From assembly GCA_900764755.1 (NCBI GenBank), contig CAAFPE010000123.1:1-54235 (forward strand): 54,235 nt of DNA, written 5' to 3'. The position numbers were made by a program, and so were the translations under genes. The notes below the pieces were generated by a model. The model did not search any database, was not told where the DNA came from, and worked only from the letters and a program-made list of their open reading frames with translations. Each line of letters begins with the position of its first letter. The first letter of the stretch is position 1. The DNA comes from an uncultured Oscillospiraceae bacterium (GTDB taxonomy: Bacteria > Bacillota > Clostridia > Oscillospirales > Oscillospiraceae). Below, in pieces: positions 28,931 to 37,315 of this stretch.

Positions 28931-30262
28931 ATGGAACTTGGTAGTTGGTCTTTGATTACTGCGCCGTCACTGCTGGCATTGATCCCGCTGATCGTCATGA
29001 TCGTATTGGTGTTCCGGGGGAGGAGCAATGTTTCCGGTATGATGGTTGGCATCATCCTTGGGGCCCTGATGATGGGTCAGGATCTGGGCGCTCTGGCCAA
29101 GGCATTTTCCGCATCTCTGGGTTCTACCACGGCCCTGATCGGCGTCATCATTATGACGGGAGCCGGACTGGGTGTGCTGATGACAGAGACAGGTGTGACC
29201 CACACCCTGGTGTACTGGATCGTCAAGCGCATCGGCGTCAATACTCCGACGAAGGGCAAGCTGGCCTTGGTGATCTGCTCCATCCTGATCTGCGGCCTGC
29301 TGGGCACTCTGGGCGGCGGAAATGCAGTCATTGCCCCCATCATGCTGCCGATCCTGGCCTCGCTGGGCGTCACACCTACCGTGGTGGCCACGCTCTTCAA
29401 GGTGGCCGGTGAGATCGGCCTGATGGTCGGCCCGCTGACCGGCGTTACCCTGATCACCATGGAAGTGACAGGCCTGTCCTATGGACAGCTGATGCTTCAG
29501 GCAGTCCTGCCCTTCAGCTGCTTCTGGCTGGCTGGCGCCTGGATCGGATGCAACCGGGCACAGAAGCGTACCCTGGGGAAAGAATCTTATTCCGTGGATG
29601 AGGACATCAAGCATCTGGATTCTATCGTGATCACACCCAAACAGAAGCGGACGACGGTCGCGTTCCTGGCTGCCTTCGTGCTGCTGGTGGTGTACGGGAT
29701 CCTGACAAAGCAGGGGACCTCTTATGCCCTGATCGTGATGATCGCGCTGGCGGTTGTGGTGACGCTGGTCTCCTGGACGGACATTGATACGGCGGTTTCC
29801 TGTGTGACCAAGGGCGTGGCGTCTCAGGCGAATATGTTCCTGATCTTTATTACCATTGATGTTCTGCTGAATCTGGTTACCCTGGGCGGCGGTTTTGACG
29901 CGATCTCCAACCTGCTGGGCGGTCTGGCCAAGGGCGGCGGAGCCACTGGCGTGATGCTGGCGGCCTCTATCGTAGGCGGCTTTGGCATTGAGGCGGCCGC
30001 TGTGGCTGAGATCAAGATCATCGCGGAGATGTTCGGCGGTCTGGCTGCCGAGGTGGGTCTGCCCATGGGGTGCTTTGCGGTCTCCATTCTGGCGGCGACT
30101 CGTCTGACTGGGTCCATGTATCCCACAACGAATTTTGCGGGCCAGCTGGGTACCGCACAGTGCGACAACACCAAGGAGGCTCTTCAGGCCTGCTGGGTCA
30201 GTGTGGCCTTTGCGTGGGTGTTTGTTGCGGCGTACTCTTTGATCGGTCCTATGATCCTATGA
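28931..30262 (+). CDS. Transporter of the ion transporter superfamily (NhaC / GntP-like)
   Basis: A 443-residue protein with about 11 membrane segments. It begins with LLALIPLIVMIVLVFRGRS; the two inverted halves each carry a Gly/Asn-rich re-entrant loop (LLGTLGGGNAVIAPIMLPIL; VGGFGIEAAAVAEIKIIAEM) and a following MVGPLTGVTLITMEVTGLSY or SMYPTTNFAGQLG stretch. This layout fits the IT superfamily (NhaC, GntP, DctM-like carriers), but the exact family is not certain. Linkage to the D-aminoacylase gene (56-base gap) suggests a role in importing N-acyl amino acids or exporting released products. A strong terminator follows. Confidence 0.7.
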   Translation: MELGSWSLITAPSLLALIPLIVMIVLVFRGRSNVSGMMVGIILGALMMGQDLGALAKAFSASLGSTTALIGVIIMTGAGLGVLMTETGVTHTLVYWIVKRIGVNTPTKGKLALVICSILICGLLGTLGGGNAVIAPIMLPILASLGVTPTVVATLFKVAGEIGLMVGPLTGVTLITMEVTGLSYGQLMLQAVLPFSCFWLAGAWIGCNRAQKRTLGKESYSVDEDIKHLDSIVITPKQKRTTVAFLAAFVLLVVYGILTKQGTSYALIVMIALAVVVTLVSWTDIDTAVSCVTKGVASQANMFLIFITIDVLLNLVTLGGGFDAISNLLGGLAKGGGATGVMLAASIVGGFGIEAAAVAEIKIIAEMFGGLAAEVGLPMGCFAVSILAATRLTGSMYPTTNFAGQLGTAQCDNTKEALQACWVSVAFAWVFVAAYSLIGPMIL

Positions 30263-30294
30263 GATCGTGACGGGATAGAGTAAATCATTGAAGG

Positions 30295-30338
30295 TGTGTC
30301 CCTCCTCTGCTGAATGGCAGAGGAGGGACACATCAAGC
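30295..30338 (+). terminator. Terminator of the aminoacylase-transporter operon
   Basis: TGTGTCCCTCCTCTGC TGAAT(G) GCAGAGGAGGGACACA (30295-30332): 16 bp, then TCAAGCTTTTGGG. A very stable stem 33 bases after the stop. Confidence 0.8.
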
Positions 30339-30450
30339 TTTTGGGAGAAGTGCATCCCACTGGCCACACTTGAAATTTATTCATCCGCCTGATAAAATAA
30401 GGTGAATTTTCTTCGCTTCGGCGGAGGTGCGCAAAGGAGAGAGAACCACT

Positions 30451-30822
30451 ATGATCCGTTTTAATCATTTCAACTTTAATGTAGTGGACCTGGACCGGAG
30501 CCTGACCTTCTACCGGGATGCCCTGGGCCTGGAGCCGGTGCGGCGCAAGACTGCGCCGGATGGCTCCTTCCAGCTGGTGTACCTTGGAGATGGAGAGACC
30601 GATTTTCAGCTGGAGCTGACCTGGCTGCGGGACCGGGGTGCGAAGCCCTATGACCTGGGGGAGTGTGAGTTCCATCTGGCTTTTGTTACAGACCAGTATG
30701 ACGCCCTCCATGCCAAGCACAAGGAGATGGGCTGTGTGTGCTTTGAAAATCCCGCCATGGGGATCTATTTCATCTCCGATCCGGACGGCTATTGGGTCGA
30801 GATCGTGCCGGTGAAGGACTGA
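30451..30822 (+). CDS. VOC-family glyoxalase (lactoylglutathione lyase-like)
   Basis: A 124-residue protein made of two beta-alpha-beta-beta-beta modules. Metal-ligand positions fit glyoxalase I: His in RFNHFNFNV, Glu in DFQLELTWL, His in CEFHLAFVT and Glu in YWVEIVPV; SDPDGYWVEIV is the classical C-terminal signature. It probably detoxifies methylglyoxal, possibly with a thiol other than glutathione in an anaerobe. ATG 30451 has AAAGGAGAG upstream. The stop TGA overlaps the ATG of the acyltransferase gene (TGATG), suggesting translational coupling. Confidence 0.88.
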   Translation: MIRFNHFNFNVVDLDRSLTFYRDALGLEPVRRKTAPDGSFQLVYLGDGETDFQLELTWLRDRGAKPYDLGECEFHLAFVTDQYDALHAKHKEMGCVCFENPAMGIYFISDPDGYWVEIVPVKD

Positions 30823-31871
30823 TGGCCGGCGGACACAGCGGCAGCTGGTCCGGATTTTTCCGGGTCTTTGCTGTGTTTTCGGCCTTGATGCTGCTCCTGT
30901 CCCAGGGTGCCCAGGCGCTGGTCTCCCCTGCCAGCGGGGCGTGGCAGGTCCTCTCTGTCTATGAGGGGCTGACCCGCTGGTCCATCCCCGCCCTGTTCCT
31001 CCTGTGGGGGATGTCTGCCCTGGAGGGCGGCGGCCGGAGCGGGCTGTCCGGCGCTCTGCTGGGGCGGGCTCTGCCCGCCTTTTGTATGCTGGTGTTCTGG
31101 GGGGCGGTCTACGCGGTGGCGGCACATCTGCTGGGCGGCGGGGCACTGAGCTGGGGCGGGATCTGCTCCGCCCTGCTGTCCGCCGCCCGGGGGGATACCT
31201 ATTTTCATCTCTGGCCGCTGTACCCCCTGGTGGGCCTGTACCTCATCCAGCCCCTGCTGGCCCGGTTCACTGCCTCTGCCAGCCGGAGCGAGGTGCTGTA
31301 TCTGCTGGGGCTCTCCTTTCTGCTGGCCGGCCTGCTGCCCCTGTGGGCCGCCTTCCACCCCAACCACGCCCTGGTGATCCTGCTGGACCGCTTCCAGATC
31401 CACGCCGTTCTGGGCTGGATGGGCTATTACCTGGCGGGCTGGTATCTGCACCACTATGTGATCGGCCGCATCCCGGAGTTTTTGATTTACCTCCTGGGGA
31501 TCCTTGGGGTGGTCCTCACCCTGACAGGTCCCAGGCTCATTGGCGGTGGGCGGGAGCTGTGGTACAGCTATACTGCCCCCGGCGTGGCCTGCACTGCGGT
31601 GGCGCTGTGTGTCCTGTTCCGCTATGTCCTGGGGGTCAGCGAGGAGCGCTCCCGCCGCAGCGCGGTGTATGCCCTGGGAGAGTGCGTATTCGGCGTCTAT
31701 CTGATCCACCAGCTCTGGGCCCTGGTGTTCCGGTGGTTCAGGGTGTCCCCCCTGGCCTTCGGGGCCGCCCTCTCTGTGCCGGTGTTTGCTGGGATCTATT
31801 TTCTGCTGTCCCTCCCCTTTGCCTGGCTGATCGGCCGCATCCCGGGGACGGGCCGGTGGCTGACGGAGTGA
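30822..31871 (+). CDS. Acyltransferase family 3 membrane protein
   Basis: A 349-residue protein with about ten membrane helices and the layout of OafA/WecH-type acyltransferases: VFAVFSALMLLLSQGAQALV, the RWSIPALFLLWGMSAL segment (analogous to the VPxFFxLSG motif), FHLWPLYPLVGLYLIQPLLA (WFL-like motif) and a C-terminal IHQLWALVFRWF. Such enzymes transfer acetyl or similar groups to cell-envelope sugars. The N-terminal His/Arg catalytic motif is not clear, so specificity is unknown. It starts one base inside the upstream stop codon. Confidence 0.8.
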   Translation: MAGGHSGSWSGFFRVFAVFSALMLLLSQGAQALVSPASGAWQVLSVYEGLTRWSIPALFLLWGMSALEGGGRSGLSGALLGRALPAFCMLVFWGAVYAVAAHLLGGGALSWGGICSALLSAARGDTYFHLWPLYPLVGLYLIQPLLARFTASASRSEVLYLLGLSFLLAGLLPLWAAFHPNHALVILLDRFQIHAVLGWMGYYLAGWYLHHYVIGRIPEFLIYLLGILGVVLTLTGPRLIGGGRELWYSYTAPGVACTAVALCVLFRYVLGVSEERSRRSAVYALGECVFGVYLIHQLWALVFRWFRVSPLAFGAALSVPVFAGIYFLLSLPFAWLIGRIPGTGRWLTE

Positions 31872-31935
31872 GCATCCCCTGTCATATCCCCGCCCCCTGT
31901 CCCATACAATGGGAAAAAACAAAGGAGTGGGGTCC

Positions 31936-32226
31936 ATGGGATATGACGAAGGCCGCCTGACGCCGGAGGCAGCGCACCACATACTGCTGGAGGGGCGGGA
32001 GCAGCTTACCGTCTCCGGTGTGGAGGAGGTGGAGAGCTTTGACGAAAACACCATTGTGATGGTGACCTCCAAGGGGACGCTGGTGGTGCGGGGGGAGGAC
32101 CTGCACATTGAAAAGCTGTCCCTGGACGGCGGGGATCTGAAGGTGGAGGGGGCTGTGGATGCCCTCTCCTATGAGGATGACCGCGGGGGGCGGGGCGGAC
32201 TGCTCTCCCGCCTGTTCGGCGGATGA
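31936..32226 (+). CDS. yabP: Spore protein YabP
   Basis: A 96-residue sporulation protein of the YabP/YqfC family, built of short beta strands (REQLTVSGVEEVESFDENTI, VMVTSKGTLVVRGEDLHIEK, LSLDGGDLKVEGAVDALSYE). In Bacillus it is made in the mother cell under sigma-E and the yabPQ operon is needed for cortex formation. ATG 31936 has AAAGGAG upstream; the open frame to 31909 includes that ribosome binding site and is rejected. Its stop overlaps the yabQ start by four bases (ATGA). Confidence 0.93.
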   Translation: MGYDEGRLTPEAAHHILLEGREQLTVSGVEEVESFDENTIVMVTSKGTLVVRGEDLHIEKLSLDGGDLKVEGAVDALSYEDDRGGRGGLLSRLFGG

Positions 32227-32915
32227 CGGTGGACATCGCCGCCCAGCAGGCGGCGCTGCTCCAGGCGGCGGCCCTGGGCCTGGCCGCCGGGCTGCTGTAC
32301 GACCTGTTCCGCATCCTGCGCTGCCGGGTGCGCGTTCCCCTGCTGGGTCCGGCTCTGGATCTGCTGTTCTGGCTGGTGCTGACCGGGGTGCTGTTCCTCT
32401 GGTCCCAGTGGGCCTGGGGCGGCCCGGTGCGGCTGTACGGGGTGCTGTTCCTCTTCTTGGGCGGGGTGCTCTACTTCCGGCTGTTCAGCCGGTGGATGCT
32501 GTTTTTGGGCTACCGTATCGCCGATTTGACCGCCTTTTTGCTGGGGATCCTGGCCCTTCCGTTGTTTGCACTAAATCGGCTGCTCAAAAAACTCAAAAAA
32601 CTTGCAAAAAATATCTTCCTTTCTGCTGGAAAATGGTATAGAATAAATCAGATAACTCAAGAAATGGAGTCCACGGCCCGCCGTCGTGCGGACCGGGAGA
32701 GAGGGGGAGGGCCCAATGCGTCTGAAACGCGCCAGTCTGCTGACAAAGTTGGTGATCACGGTGCTTCTGATCTATATGGCCACCTCCCTTCTGGACCTGT
32801 GGGGGCAGATCCAGTCCGCCCAGAGTCAGAGAGAGGAGCTGGCCGTTCAGGTGGAACAGCAGCGCCTGGCCAATCAGGAGCTGCGGGACGCCATCGAAAA
32901 CAGCGACGACCCTGA
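32223..32915 (+). CDS. yabQ: Spore cortex protein YabQ with an extended C-terminus
   Basis: A membrane protein whose first 120 residues fit YabQ: QQAALLQAAALGLAAGLLYD, DLFRILRCRVRVP, PALDLLFWLVLTGVLFLWSQ and RWMLFLGYRIADL. It is needed for spore cortex synthesis in Bacillus. The frame then continues to 230 residues; from about residue 150 on it reads Gly/Arg/Pro-rich text (RRRADRERGGGPNASETRQS) inside the divIC gene in another frame. This tail is probably a by-product of missing stops, though it would be translated. A dip in GC precedes the overlap (32580-32660). Confidence 0.85.
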   Translation: MTVDIAAQQAALLQAAALGLAAGLLYDLFRILRCRVRVPLLGPALDLLFWLVLTGVLFLWSQWAWGGPVRLYGVLFLFLGGVLYFRLFSRWMLFLGYRIADLTAFLLGILALPLFALNRLLKKLKKLAKNIFLSAGKWYRINQITQEMESTARRRADRERGGGPNASETRQSADKVGDHGASDLYGHLPSGPVGADPVRPESERGAGRSGGTAAPGQSGAAGRHRKQRRP

Positions 32916-32991
32916 CACGCTGGAGCGGGTCGCCCGGGAAAAAGGGTATGTCAAGCAGGGAGAGACGCTGTACATCGACGTGGCGGGCTGA
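32716..32991 (+). CDS. divIC: Septum formation initiator DivIC / FtsB family
   Basis: A 91-residue bitopic cell-division protein. A short basic start (MRLKRASLLTKL) leads to one membrane helix (VITVLLIYMATSLLDLWG), then a leucine-zipper coiled coil (QSQREELAVQVEQQRLANQE) and the family end DTLERVAREKGYVKQGETLY. It joins FtsL and DivIB in the divisome outside the membrane. The start is ATG 32716 behind GGGGGAGGG. It lies within the end of the longer yabQ frame (200-base overlap). The order yabP-yabQ-divIC-yabR matches Bacillus. Confidence 0.92.
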   Translation: MRLKRASLLTKLVITVLLIYMATSLLDLWGQIQSAQSQREELAVQVEQQRLANQELRDAIENSDDPDTLERVAREKGYVKQGETLYIDVAG

Positions 32992-33086
32992 CTGTCTCCA
33001 TTGGGGCTGCGGGGCCCCGGTCCGTGTCCGGCACGAGCGGGCGCGGCTTCGAGGGGAAATTTACAAGGAGGATATTTTAGGAAATT

Positions 33087-33578
33087 ATGGAGTTTGGTGT
33101 TGGGTCCATTTTGGACGGTAAGGTAACGGGAATCACAAAGTTCGGCGCGTTTGTGGCGCTGCCGGAGGGACGCTCTGGTCTGGTCCACATTTCAGAGATC
33201 GCCTATTCCTATGTCAACGAGGTTTCCGACTACCTCAAGGAGGGGCAGGAGGTCAAGGTCAAGGTCATTGGGATCGATCAGGCCAACCGGATCAATTTGT
33301 CCATCAAAAAGGTGAACGATCCCCCTCAGCGCCCCCAGGGCGGCTTCCAGGGCAGCCGTCCGCCCCGTCAGGGCGGAGCAGCGCCCCGTTCCGGCAGCGG
33401 TCCCCGCTCCAGCGGGCCCCGTTCCGGCGGATTTGCGCCCCGGCCTGCCGCCAAGGAGCCGGCGGACTTTGAGGACCGTCTCCGCCAGTTTATGCAGGCG
33501 TCCGACAGCAAGCTCTCTGAGCTCCGTTATCTGGAGAAGAAGGGCGGGAACCGCCGGGGCGGCGGCCGCCGCTCCTGA
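33087..33578 (+). CDS. yabR: S1-domain RNA-binding protein YabR
   Basis: A 163-residue protein. Residues 1-72 are an S1 RNA-binding domain (FGVGSILDGKVTGITKFGAF, RSGLVHISEIAYSYVNEV, DYLKEGQEVKVKVIGID, RINLSIKK). The rest is a low-complexity RGG-like linker of Arg, Gly, Pro and Ser (GGFQGSRPPRQGG, SGPRSSGPRSGG) followed by a short helix (FEDRLRQFMQASDSKLSELR). S1 proteins of this size (YabR, GSP13) associate with ribosomes. A strong terminator follows at 33596. Confidence 0.92.
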   Translation: MEFGVGSILDGKVTGITKFGAFVALPEGRSGLVHISEIAYSYVNEVSDYLKEGQEVKVKVIGIDQANRINLSIKKVNDPPQRPQGGFQGSRPPRQGGAAPRSGSGPRSSGPRSGGFAPRPAAKEPADFEDRLRQFMQASDSKLSELRYLEKKGGNRRGGGRRS

Positions 33579-33595
33579 TTGGACGGATCCGTTCC

Positions 33596-33630
33596 AAGGC
33601 CGTGGGGCTTTGCCCCACGGCCTTTTGTCT
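33596..33630 (+). terminator. Terminator of yabR
   Basis: AAGGCCGTGGGGC TTT GCCCCACGGCCTT followed by TTGTCTT. A second perfect stem, GCGCCCCC AA GGGGGCGC, lies at 33655-33672 just downstream. Confidence 0.9.
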
Positions 33631-33801
33631 TACGCAGGATTCCGGCATAAAAAAAGCGCCCCCAAGGGGGCGCACTGCCGCCGGCCACAGGCGCCTGCGG
33701 CACAGGATACTGGTTGAGCTGCCAGTGAAGAATACCATAAAATAACAGTTGCGTCAACGGAAAGTTTTGTCGAATCCAGCCTTTCCGGGAAAGGATATGA
33801 A

Positions 33802-34968
33802 ATGCTGATCATCAACGGAACGGTCCACACCATGGAGGGCCTCACCATCCCCGGAGGCTATGTGGAGATCCGGGGGGACAAGATCGCCGGCTTCGGGCCC
33901 ATGGAGGAGTGCCCCAGGCAATGGGAGGGAGAGGTGTTTGACGCCCAGGGCGGGCATATCCAGCCCGGCTTTGTGGACGCCCACTGCCATCTGGGGATGT
34001 TCGGGGACGCAGTGGGGGTGGAGGGGGACGACGGCAACGAGGCCACCGATCCCTGTACGCCCCATCTGCGGGCGGTGGACGCCATCAACCCCATGGACCG
34101 CTGCTTTCAGGAGGCCCGGGAGGCGGGGGTGACCACTGTCCTCACCGGTCCGGGCAGCGCCAACCCCATCAGCGGCCAGTTTGCCGCCATCAAGACCAAC
34201 GGACGCTGGGTGGACGCCATGGTGCTCCAGGCGCCGGCGGCCATGAAGCTGGCCCTGGGGGAGAACCCCAAGCTGACCTACCACGAGCGCCGGGAGACCC
34301 CCACAACCCGCATGGCCACCGCCGCGGTGATCCGGGAGAATCTGGCCAAGGCGGAGGAGTACCGGGAGAAGCTGGAGCGGGCCCTGGAGGATGAGGAGGA
34401 GGAGAAGCCGGACTATGACGCCAAGCTGGAGGCGCTGCTCCCTGTCCTACGGGGGGAGCTCCCTGTCCACATCCATGCCCACCGGGCGGATGACATCGTC
34501 ACCGGGATCCGGATCTGCAAGGAGTTCCACCTGCGCTATGTGATCGTCCACGGCACAGAGGGGCACCTGATCCCGGATCTTCTGGCGGAGGAGGGGGCGG
34601 GAGTCATCACCGGACCCTGCCTGGGGGACCGCTCCAAGCCGGAGCTGGCCAACCAGTCCCTGGAGACCCCCGCCATCCTCCAGCGCCACGGCGTCAAAAC
34701 GGCCATCTGCACCGACCATCCGGAGACTCCCATCCAGTACCTCCCCCTGTGTGCGGCAATGGCGGTCCGGGGTGGGATGGACCCGGAGGGCGCACTGGCC
34801 TGCATCACCATCCGGGCCGCAGAGCTGGCCGGGGTGGCCCACCGGGTGGGGTCCCTGGCCCCGGGGAAGGATGCAGACCTCACCGTTACCAGTAGCCATC
34901 CCTTGAACTGGCTGAGCCGGATCCAGCTTGTGGTTATGGACGGCAAGGTGGTTGTCAGCAGTCTGTAA
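33802..34968 (+). CDS. Imidazolonepropionase-like amidohydrolase
   Basis: A 388-residue metal-dependent hydrolase. The N-terminal beta-sandwich (MLIINGTVHTMEGLTIPGGY) precedes the metal motif IQPGFVDAHCHLGMFGDAVG; HIHAHRADDIVTGIRI, VIVHGTEGHLIPDLL and AICTDHPETPIQYLPL supply further ligands (His, His, Asp). The end APGKDADLTVTSSHP is the return to the small domain. The barrel has an acidic insert (ALEDEEEEKPDYDAK). The substrate is not evident; many relatives act on cyclic amides. It has its own AAAGGAT ribosome binding site and appears monocistronic. Confidence 0.85.
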   Translation: MLIINGTVHTMEGLTIPGGYVEIRGDKIAGFGPMEECPRQWEGEVFDAQGGHIQPGFVDAHCHLGMFGDAVGVEGDDGNEATDPCTPHLRAVDAINPMDRCFQEAREAGVTTVLTGPGSANPISGQFAAIKTNGRWVDAMVLQAPAAMKLALGENPKLTYHERRETPTTRMATAAVIRENLAKAEEYREKLERALEDEEEEKPDYDAKLEALLPVLRGELPVHIHAHRADDIVTGIRICKEFHLRYVIVHGTEGHLIPDLLAEEGAGVITGPCLGDRSKPELANQSLETPAILQRHGVKTAICTDHPETPIQYLPLCAAMAVRGGMDPEGALACITIRAAELAGVAHRVGSLAPGKDADLTVTSSHPLNWLSRIQLVVMDGKVVVSSL

Positions 34969-35009
34969 GAGGCACATGGTGTCGTTCATAAAAATTTCAC
35001 AAAAAACAG

Positions 35010-35037
35010 TGGAAATTTTCAAGAGTTGTGGTATAAT
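35010..35037 (+). promoter_or_regulatory. Promoter of hpf
   Basis: TGGAAA (35010-35015), 16 bases, then TATAAT (35032-35037). The leader to the ATG at 35123 is about 80 bases long. Confidence 0.6.
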
Positions 35038-35122
35038 AAGACCATCGGAGGGGGCGGCCTCTCCCGGATGTGCTCGGCTCCCTCCCACTCATGCCCTCTC
35101 GGGGGCGAAAGGAGCGACAGTT

Positions 35123-35674
35123 ATGAAGTTTGTGTTTACAGACAAAAAGGTGAACCTGCCCAACTACATCCACAATTATGCGGAGAAGAAGGTTGGCAAG
35201 TTAGATCGTTTCTTTAAGGAGGACGCCACTGCTGCGATCACCTTTAGTATAGAAAAGGACCGGAATCAGGTGGAGATCACCATCCGGTCCAGCGGAACTA
35301 TCTTCCGCGTCTCTGAGAGCACCGCCGATATGCGCGCCTCCATCGACGCCGCCGTGGCCTCCCTGGAGCGTCAGATCCGCAAGAATAAGACCCGCCTGGA
35401 GAAGCGGCTGCGTCAGGGCGCCTTCGAGCGCACGGTGGACGCCGCCGCGGAGATCTCCTCCTTTGTTCCCGATGAGCCGGAGGAGGGGGAATACAAGGTG
35501 GTCCGCACCAAGACCTTCCCCATCAAGCCCATGACCCGGGACGAGGCCATTCTCCAGATGAACCTGCTGAACCACAGCTTCTTCGCCTTTAAGAATGAGG
35601 ATGCCGGCGGCGCCTTTGCCGTGGTCTACCGCCGCAACGACGGCGGCTATGGCCTGATCGAGGATGAGACCTGA
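35123..35674 (+). CDS. hpf: Ribosome hibernation promoting factor, long form
   Basis: A 183-residue protein. Residues 1-100 are the RaiA-type double-stranded-RNA-like fold (FTDKKVNLPNYIHNYAEKKV, GKLDRFFKEDATAAITFSIE, ADMRASIDAAVASLERQIRK). Residues 125-183 are the C-terminal dimerization domain (VVRTKTFPIKPMTRDEAILQ, MNLLNHSFFAFKNEDAGG, RRNDGGYGLIE) that in long HPFs pairs two 70S ribosomes into 100S. ATG 35123 gives the normal N-terminus MKFVFTDKKVN, behind GAAAGGAG. It has its own promoter and a strong bidirectional terminator. Confidence 0.96.
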   Translation: MKFVFTDKKVNLPNYIHNYAEKKVGKLDRFFKEDATAAITFSIEKDRNQVEITIRSSGTIFRVSESTADMRASIDAAVASLERQIRKNKTRLEKRLRQGAFERTVDAAAEISSFVPDEPEEGEYKVVRTKTFPIKPMTRDEAILQMNLLNHSFFAFKNEDAGGAFAVVYRRNDGGYGLIEDET

Positions 35675-35693
35675 ACTGCATCATAACATCACA

Positions 35694-35732
35694 AAACGGA
35701 GCCGGCCCCTCGGGCCGGCTCCGTTTCTGTTT
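35694..35732. terminator. Bidirectional terminator between hpf and the ABC transporter operon
   Basis: AAACGGAGCCGGCCC CTC GGGCCGGCTCCGTTT: 15 bp with a 3-base loop, with CTGTTTGG on the right and TTTGTGATG on the left strand. It serves hpf rightward and the ABC operon leftward. Confidence 0.9.
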
Positions 35733-35753
35733 GGATGATTTGCGTGGGGAGCT

Positions 35754-36560
35754 TTATGACTCGCTGCCTGCCGCAGAGCTCTCTTCATAGCGGGAGAGGA
35801 ACTGCCGGGTGCGCTCCTCCCGGGGGCGCTCAATGACCTGACGTGCGTCACCCTGCTCCACAATGACGCCACCGTCCATAAAGATGACCTGATCGGCCAC
35901 ATCCCGGGCAAAGGCCATCTCGTGGGTGACGATGATCATGGTGGTCTTTTGCTCTGCCAGACCCCGGATGACCTTGAGCACCTCGCCGGTGAGCTCCGGG
36001 TCCAGGGCGGAGGTAGGCTCATCAAAGCAGAGGATGTCCGGAGACAGGGCCAGGGCCCGGGCGATGGCTACCCGCTGCTGCTGGCCGCCGGATAGCTGGT
36101 GAGGATAGTGTCCCGCCCGCTCCGCCAGCCCCATTTTGGACAGCAGCACACGCCCCTCCGCCTCGATCTCCTCCAGGATCGCCCGCTTGTTCTGCTTGAA
36201 ATCGGGCCGCTCTTGGGCCAGAAGCTCCTTGGCCAGGGTGACATTTTTCAGCGCCGTGTATTGGGGGAACAGGTTGAAGGACTGGAACACCATGCCAAAG
36301 TGGAGCCGCTTTTTGCGGATCTCGCTCTCCCGCTGGGTGGCGGGGTCGCCCGCGTCGAAGAGGACCTTGTCCCGGACCAGGATCCGTCCCCGGTCGGGGG
36401 TCTCCAAAAAGTTCAGGCAGCGCAGCAGAGTTGTCTTACCGCTGCCGGAGGAGCCGATGATGGCCAGGGCCTGGCCCTGCTCCAGCTCGAAGCTGATGTC
36501 CTCCAGCACCCGGGTGTCGCCGAAATGCTTCTCAATGTGTTGGACCTGTAAAATAGACAT
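35754..36560 (-). CDS. Polar amino acid ABC transporter ATPase (GlnQ type)
   Basis: A 268-residue ATPase of the polar amino acid uptake family. Walker A is IGSSGSGKTTLLRCLNFLE, the Q loop is FGMVFQSFNLFPQYTALKN, signature LSGGQQQRVAIARAL, Walker B DILCFDEPTSALDPELTGEV and the H loop IIVTHEMAFARDVAD. An insert near residues 115-130 (PDFKQNKRAILEEIEAEGRV) is characteristic of some Clostridial versions. It is the last gene of a leftward binding protein-permease-ATPase operon, 12 bases after the permease. The substrate is likely a polar amino acid. Confidence 0.93.
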   Translation of the reverse strand: MSILQVQHIEKHFGDTRVLEDISFELEQGQALAIIGSSGSGKTTLLRCLNFLETPDRGRILVRDKVLFDAGDPATQRESEIRKKRLHFGMVFQSFNLFPQYTALKNVTLAKELLAQERPDFKQNKRAILEEIEAEGRVLLSKMGLAERAGHYPHQLSGGQQQRVAIARALALSPDILCFDEPTSALDPELTGEVLKVIRGLAEQKTTMIIVTHEMAFARDVADQVIFMDGGVIVEQGDARQVIERPREERTRQFLSRYEESSAAGSES

Positions 36561-36572
36561 TTCGCCGCCTCC

Positions 36573-37217
36573 TTATTTGAAGTAGCTCAGCTTGCGCTCG
36601 AACCACCCCAGGGCCAGGGTGAGCGCGCCGCTGAACAGTAAGTAGAACACCATGCAGTAGAAGAGGGGCCAGATCATGCCCTTTTTGATGAAGGACTCGC
36701 CCACCCAGATGATCTCATACACGGAGATGACCCGGACCAGGGAGGTGTCCTTCACCAGGGTGATGAACTCGTTGCCCATGGGGGGAACGATACGCTTGAC
36801 CACCTGGAGCAGAGTGACCTTGAAGAAGATCTGGCTCTTGGTCATGCCCAGCACCTGGCCGGCCTCCTGCTGGCCCTTGGGAACGCCCTGGATGCCGCCC
36901 CGGTAGATCTCGGAGAAATAGCAGGCGTAGTTGATCACAAAGGTCACCAGGGCCGCAGTGAAGCGGGGTAGGGCCTTCCAGCCGAACAGAAGGCCGGGGC
37001 CGTAAAACACAATGAGGATCTGGAGCATCAGCGGTGAGCCGCGGATGATCCACACAAAGGTCTTGGTCAGCCACCGGAGGGGGGAGAAACAGCTCATAGA
37101 CCCGAAGGAGATGATCAGGCCCAGAGGCAGAGCGAAGAGCAGCGTCAGAACGAACATCTGCAGTGTGGTCACCGAGCCCTCCAGCATGGCGACATTTACG
37201 TCCCAGAATGAATACAT
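36573..37217 (-). CDS. Polar amino acid ABC transporter permease
   Basis: A 214-residue inner membrane permease of the HisMQ type with about five helices (SVTTLQMFVLTLLFALPLGL, LVTFVINYACYFSEIYRGGI, PLFYCMVFYLLFSGALTLAL). The cytoplasmic EAA loop is seen as GIQGVPKGQQEAGQVLGMTK, followed by QVVKRIVPPMGNEFITLVKD and TSLVRVISVYEI, the usual HisM/GlnP text. It lies between the binding-protein and ATPase genes. A single permease suggests a homodimer. Confidence 0.94.
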   Translation of the reverse strand: MYSFWDVNVAMLEGSVTTLQMFVLTLLFALPLGLIISFGSMSCFSPLRWLTKTFVWIIRGSPLMLQILIVFYGPGLLFGWKALPRFTAALVTFVINYACYFSEIYRGGIQGVPKGQQEAGQVLGMTKSQIFFKVTLLQVVKRIVPPMGNEFITLVKDTSLVRVISVYEIIWVGESFIKKGMIWPLFYCMVFYLLFSGALTLALGWFERKLSYFK

Positions 37218-37315
37218 CGCAGGTTCACCTCAACGGAAATTTTGGTCAGTGCAGGGCAGAGGGCGTTTCCGGCCCTCTGCCCTGTCAGAAATGGAATGGG
37301 ATGTGGTGCGGGAGA

